DNA of 55,705 bases from Streptacidiphilus melanogenes. GTDB taxonomy: Bacteria > Actinomycetota > Actinomycetes > Streptomycetales > Streptomycetaceae. Position 1 is the first letter of the stretch, and the number at the start of each line of letters is the position of its first letter. The translations under genes were made by a program, and so were the position numbers. Of the stretch, positions 52,942 through 55,705 are shown piece by piece. Location of the stretch: the NCBI RefSeq assembly GCF_000787835.1, contig NZ_BBPP01000034.1:33848-89552 (forward strand), in the 5' to 3' direction. The notes beneath the pieces were generated by a model. The model ran no database searches, was not told the origin of the DNA, and saw nothing but the letters and a program-made list of their open reading frames with translations.

Positions 52942-54153
52942 GTGTCCGGCATCCCGAGTGCGCTGAGCCGAGCCCGTCGCGATCCCGTCGTCGTCCAGAC
53001 GGTGCGGGCCACCGTTGCGGCGACGCTCTCCTACGCGGTGGCAGAGCAGCTGAGCAACCAGCCGGCGCCGCTCACCGCACCGCTCACCACACTCCTCGTC
53101 GTCCAGGTGACCCTGTACTCGACGCTGACGACGAGCGTCCGGCGCGTCGTCTCGGTGGTCGCCGGGGTGGTGCTGGCCATCGGGTTCAGCTCGGTCGTGG
53201 GGCTGTCCTGGTGGAGCCTCGGCCTCATCATCCTGGCCGCGCTGACGTTGGGCCAGTTCATCCGGGTGGGCGAGTTCGTCCAGGAAGTCGCGATCAGCGC
53301 GATGCTGGTGCTCGGGGTCACCCAGCTCACCTCACAGGCCTGGGACCGGGTGCTGGAGACCCTGATCGGCGCCGGCATCGGAATGGCCTTCAACCTGTTG
53401 CTGGCGCCGCCCGTCTGGGTGGAGAGCGCGGGGGAGTCGATCGAGGACCTCGCCCGCCGGGTCCGTCAGCTGCTGCTCCGGCTGGGGGAGGAGCTGGACC
53501 GTCCCATCTCCGTCTCGCGGGCGGCCGAGCGGCTGCACGAGGCGCGGCGCCTGGACCACTACATCGCCGAGGTCGACGCCGCCCTTCGCCAGGCGGAGGA
53601 CAGCCTTCGCCTCAACCCACGCGTCAGCGAGCCGCTGCTCTCCCGCGTGGTGCTCCGCACCGGGCTCGACACCCTGGAGATCTGCGTCGTGGTGGTGCGG
53701 GTCATCGCCCGCTCGCTGACGGACCTCGCCAAACGGCGCGGCTCCGACGAACCCCTCTTCGACGCCGAGATCGCCGCCGGTCTCCGCGACGTGCTGGGAC
53801 ACCTCGGTGGCGCGCTCGTCAGCTTCGGCGTCCTGGTGACCACTCAGGTGAGCCGCGACGCGGAGGGCGCGGAGGAGCGCCTCGCCTCCGAACTCCACGC
53901 CGCCTGGGCCAGTCGCGACCACGTGGCCGCGCTGCTCCTGCGCCAGGTCCAGGACCACCCGCTCGCCTGGCAACTCCACGGCGCGCTCCTGGCCGAGATC
54001 GACCGCATCCTCGACGAGCTCGACCTCGAACACCGCACCAGCCGCCTGATGGAGGGGCTGGACCGCGGCAGCACCCTCCGCCACCGCGGGGCCACCGCCC
54101 GCGCCCGCCTCCGCCGCCTCGCCCGCGGCGAACCCTTCCGCTCCCGCAACTGA
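52942..54153 (+). CDS. FUSC/aromatic acid exporter family protein
   Basis: A 403-residue membrane protein. The first ~155 residues hold about five spans (TVAATLSYAVAEQL; LTTLLVVQVTLYSTL; VVSVVAGVVLAIGFSSVVGL; LGLIILAALTLGQFI; ALISAMLVLG-like segment) as in the aromatic acid exporter (ArAE/FUSC) family; the remainder is a long helical cytoplasmic domain with EDLARRVRQLLLRLGEELD. The family exports aromatic acids or related compounds across the inner membrane, but the substrate here is unknown. Start GTG 52942. It has no membrane-fusion partner nearby, which Gram-positives do not need. Confidence 0.82.
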   Translation: MSGIPSALSRARRDPVVVQTVRATVAATLSYAVAEQLSNQPAPLTAPLTTLLVVQVTLYSTLTTSVRRVVSVVAGVVLAIGFSSVVGLSWWSLGLIILAALTLGQFIRVGEFVQEVAISAMLVLGVTQLTSQAWDRVLETLIGAGIGMAFNLLLAPPVWVESAGESIEDLARRVRQLLLRLGEELDRPISVSRAAERLHEARRLDHYIAEVDAALRQAEDSLRLNPRVSEPLLSRVVLRTGLDTLEICVVVVRVIARSLTDLAKRRGSDEPLFDAEIAAGLRDVLGHLGGALVSFGVLVTTQVSRDAEGAEERLASELHAAWASRDHVAALLLRQVQDHPLAWQLHGALLAEIDRILDELDLEHRTSRLMEGLDRGSTLRHRGATARARLRRLARGEPFRSRN

Positions 54154-54267
54154 CCGGCGGACTCGCGCAGCCCGCCCACCAACATCCGGCGTGGCATTCC
54201 TTGCTGCAGCCCCTGCCGACTGAAAGCGTTGCCGGGGCAGGAGGACACTCCCCGGGAGGCGTGCCGC

Positions 54268-55125
54268 ATGGCTGATGACTCTGACGTGCCCCGGAAACCC
54301 GGTGATCAGCCGAACGACCGGAAGCCCGGTCGGCGCACCACCCTCACCCGCCTCCGCGGCGGCATGGCTGGCCGTTTTCTGCGAGGGATCAGCGAGCTGG
54401 ACCTGATGAGACGGTCCATGATCTTCGCCGCTCAGGGGCTGGTCACGCTCCTCCCGCTGCTGCTCGTGGTCGCCGCCGTCGACCCCTTCCGGGAGCGCGG
54501 CTTCTCCGACTGGCTCGTCGACGGCATGGACCTGAGCACCAAGAGCGCGACGCCCCTGGAGGAGTTGTTCGCGGGCCAGCACCAGGTGGCGAGCGCGACC
54601 GGAGCCTTGGGCCTGGCTCTCCTCGCGCTCTTCGGCGTCGCCTTCGCCGCCGAGGTCCAGGCGGTCTACGAGAAGGTCTGGCGACTCGGACCCTCCACCT
54701 GGCGCAAGATCTGGCGTCAGTCCACCTGGCTGGTCGTGCTCAGCCTCTATCTCGCCGCCGAGGTCGAAAGCGGCGTCTGGCTCCGCGACGGCGACGTGGA
54801 AGCCGTCGAACGCGTGGCCCTCCTGGCGGCCTCCGGTCTCCTCTTCTTCTGGTGGGGCCAGCGCTTCCTCCTCGCCGGACGCGTCAGCTGGCGCGCCCTC
54901 CTCCCCGGCACGCTCGCCACCCTCGTGGGCCTGGGCGGTCTACGAATCTTCTCGGCCCTGGTCTTCGACCCGATGATCGTCACCAACGCGGAGTCCTACG
55001 GCGGCGTCGGCATCGTCCTGGTCGTGGAGACCTGGCTCATCGGCGTCGGCTTCGTCTTCTACGCCGGCGCCCTGTTCGGCCGTCAGTTCCACGAGCGCCG
55101 CCCCAGAGCCGTCCCCTCGGCCTGA
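54268..55125 (+). CDS. YihY/BrkB-like inner membrane protein
   Basis: A 285-residue protein. A charged N-terminus (residues 1-45) precedes about six spans: SMIFAAQGLVTLLPLLLVVAAV, ATGALGLALLALFGVAFAAEVQAVY (VQAVYEKVW is a family motif), STWLVVLSLYLAAEV, VALLAASGLLFFWWGQRFLL, LLPGTLATLVGLGGL and VGIVLVVETWLIGVGFVFYAGALFG. This is the YihY layout, once called ribonuclease BN; the function is not settled, and members may be membrane transporters. ATG 54268 has GGGAGG 8 nt upstream. In-frame sequence continues past its TGA into a collagen-like remnant. Confidence 0.82.
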   Translation: MADDSDVPRKPGDQPNDRKPGRRTTLTRLRGGMAGRFLRGISELDLMRRSMIFAAQGLVTLLPLLLVVAAVDPFRERGFSDWLVDGMDLSTKSATPLEELFAGQHQVASATGALGLALLALFGVAFAAEVQAVYEKVWRLGPSTWRKIWRQSTWLVVLSLYLAAEVESGVWLRDGDVEAVERVALLAASGLLFFWWGQRFLLAGRVSWRALLPGTLATLVGLGGLRIFSALVFDPMIVTNAESYGGVGIVLVVETWLIGVGFVFYAGALFGRQFHERRPRAVPSA

Positions 55126-55362
55126 CCCGCGCACCACAAGTGCCACCACCACGACCACGCCAAGCCCTACACGTGCCGAGGCAAGCAGAGACCGAGAGGG
55201 CCCAAGAGCCCGAAGGGCGACCCGGGATTTCAGAGCCCCGTCGGCCCGACCAGCGCCACCGGTCCGGCCGGTGATGCCGGGCCTCAGGGTCCAGCAGTGA
55301 CGGCCGCGCGCCCAGGACTCGTGCATGAACGGCTCGTCCTTACACTGCAGCTCGAGTCCTAG
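55126..55362 (+). pseudogene. Remnant of a collagen-like protein gene, no start codon
   Basis: An open frame directly after the YihY-type stop codon and in the same frame, ending at TAG 55360-55362. It reads HHKCHHHDHAKPYTCRGK and then eleven Gly-X-Y-type triplets (55198-55296: GPK SPK GDP GFQ SPV GPT SAT GPA GDA GPQ GPA). In three triplets Gly is replaced by Ser, each a single G-to-A change in GGC, which suggests decay of a collagen-like gene. There is no ATG, GTG or TTG ahead of it. The alternative is a read-through extension of the membrane protein, which I think less likely. Confidence 0.55.
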
Positions 55363-55537
55363 GGGAGGCTGCGGCGTGTTGATTCAGGCGTGAATCCAGG
55401 AGCAGATGCGTCCCGACCACCAATGCCAGCGGATTTCATTGATCGAGAGAGATGCGCCAAACTCGGTTGGGCACGTAGGTGGCACGCGGAGCCTCACGCC
55501 GATCATGGTGTGGGGCTCTGTTACTGGTCGGAGCTGG
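55363..55537. other. Intergenic region between the collagen-like remnant and tRNA-Val
   Basis: About 175 bp of lower-GC sequence. GATTCA/TGAATC (55381-55396) is a perfect inverted repeat with a 4-bp spacer. No gene was recognised. Confidence 0.4.
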
Positions 55538-55609
55538 TGGGCACAGACGGATTCGAACCGCCGACATCTGCTTTGTAAGAGCAGCGCTCTACCGCTGAGC
55601 TATGCGCCC
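55538..55609 (-). tRNA. tRNA-Val(TAC)
   Basis: A 72-nt cloverleaf on the minus strand. Acceptor GGGCGCA pairs with TGTGCCC, discriminator A. The anticodon loop CTTACAA has TAC (55575-55577 on the plus strand), and the T-arm GGCGGTTCGAATCCGTC has one G-U pair. The 3' CCA is not encoded. The GC-rich tail to 55705 beyond it contains nothing I could assign. Confidence 0.95.
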
Positions 55610-55705
55610 TCGGGGCGTGCCCGGGGGTCCCGGGTGGGGTCGGGACAAGGGCTAAGAGTACCTGGTCCGGGCGGGGGTTCGCTGCGGGTGGTGAGGGGCG
55701 GTTGG

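Noticed and set aside
55390..55578. A 62-codon open frame near the right end
   Set aside because: It runs into the tRNA-Val gene and has neither ribosome site nor recognisable sequence.

Overview
The window is about 55.7 kb of very GC-rich chromosome from an actinobacterium, most likely of the Streptomycetaceae. Four things point there: a WhiB-family protein, a FasR-type regulator ahead of fabD-fabH-acpP-fabF, a homodimeric aceE, and families largely confined to actinomycetes (DUF3145, DUF3052, DUF2637, chromosomal TerD/TerA-like/DUF475 genes). From memory, the backbone order (HrdA-like sigma, dnaG, oxidoreductase, dgt; DUF3145, fab operon; aceE, DUF3052, peroxiredoxin, TerD) resembles one stretch of the Streptomyces coelicolor chromosome. 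Two secreted proteases of acid-active families (S53 sedolisin, G1 eqolisin) and an HdeD-like membrane protein suggest an acid-tolerant relative such as Streptacidiphilus. That genus is an inference.

Layout. 1-7.5 kb: a 5'-truncated secreted serine protease, a small membrane protein, dgt, a ferredoxin-reductase-like flavoprotein, dnaG and a group 2 sigma factor, all rightward. 7.5-11.3 kb: amtB-glnK with a possible GlnR site, then leftward xylulokinase and a YtxH-like protein. 11.5-13.2 kb: two identical tRNA-Asn genes, an HdeD-like protein and a dienelactone hydrolase. 13.2-16.4 kb: a LysR regulator divergent from a secreted GH30-CBM13 glycosidase that carries LacI-type and DasR-like operators, then a tRNA with anticodon CAT. 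16.5-22.4 kb: MarR/NADP-oxidoreductase pair, DUF3145, the S53 protease (no canonical start codon where one is needed) and a TetR/membrane-protein pair. 22.5-27.6 kb: fasR and the fatty-acid synthase operon, leftward. 27.6-33.2 kb: pirin, serine hydrolase, MerR/aldo-keto reductase, and two secreted hydrolases. 33.2-38.6 kb: aceE, DUF3052, a possible MDMPI-like protein and a peroxiredoxin. 38.6-45.5 kb: a chromosomal ter-like neighbourhood (TerD, DUF475/TerC-like, methyltransferase, ROK regulator, DUF2637, TerA-like, TerD-like). 45.5-49.7 kb: DUF4383, zinc ribbon, GNAT, transaldolase and a YbdK-type ligase. 49.8-55.7 kb: small stress-type and membrane proteins, a collagen-like gene remnant and tRNA-Val.

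The housekeeping genes cover replication (dnaG, dgt), transcription (sigma), fatty-acid synthesis, pyruvate oxidation, nitrogen sensing and pentose phosphates. Accessory genes mostly form small regulator-plus-target units, several with visible operators. Other structural signals are a dispersed inverted-repeat family in intergenic gaps, a 10-bp-period repeat array, a 20-bp perfect palindrome before the TerA-like gene, and a set of -10-like hexamers 6-7 nt before start codons that suggests leaderless mRNAs. No CRISPR array, insertion sequence, prophage or biosynthetic gene cluster was recognised.
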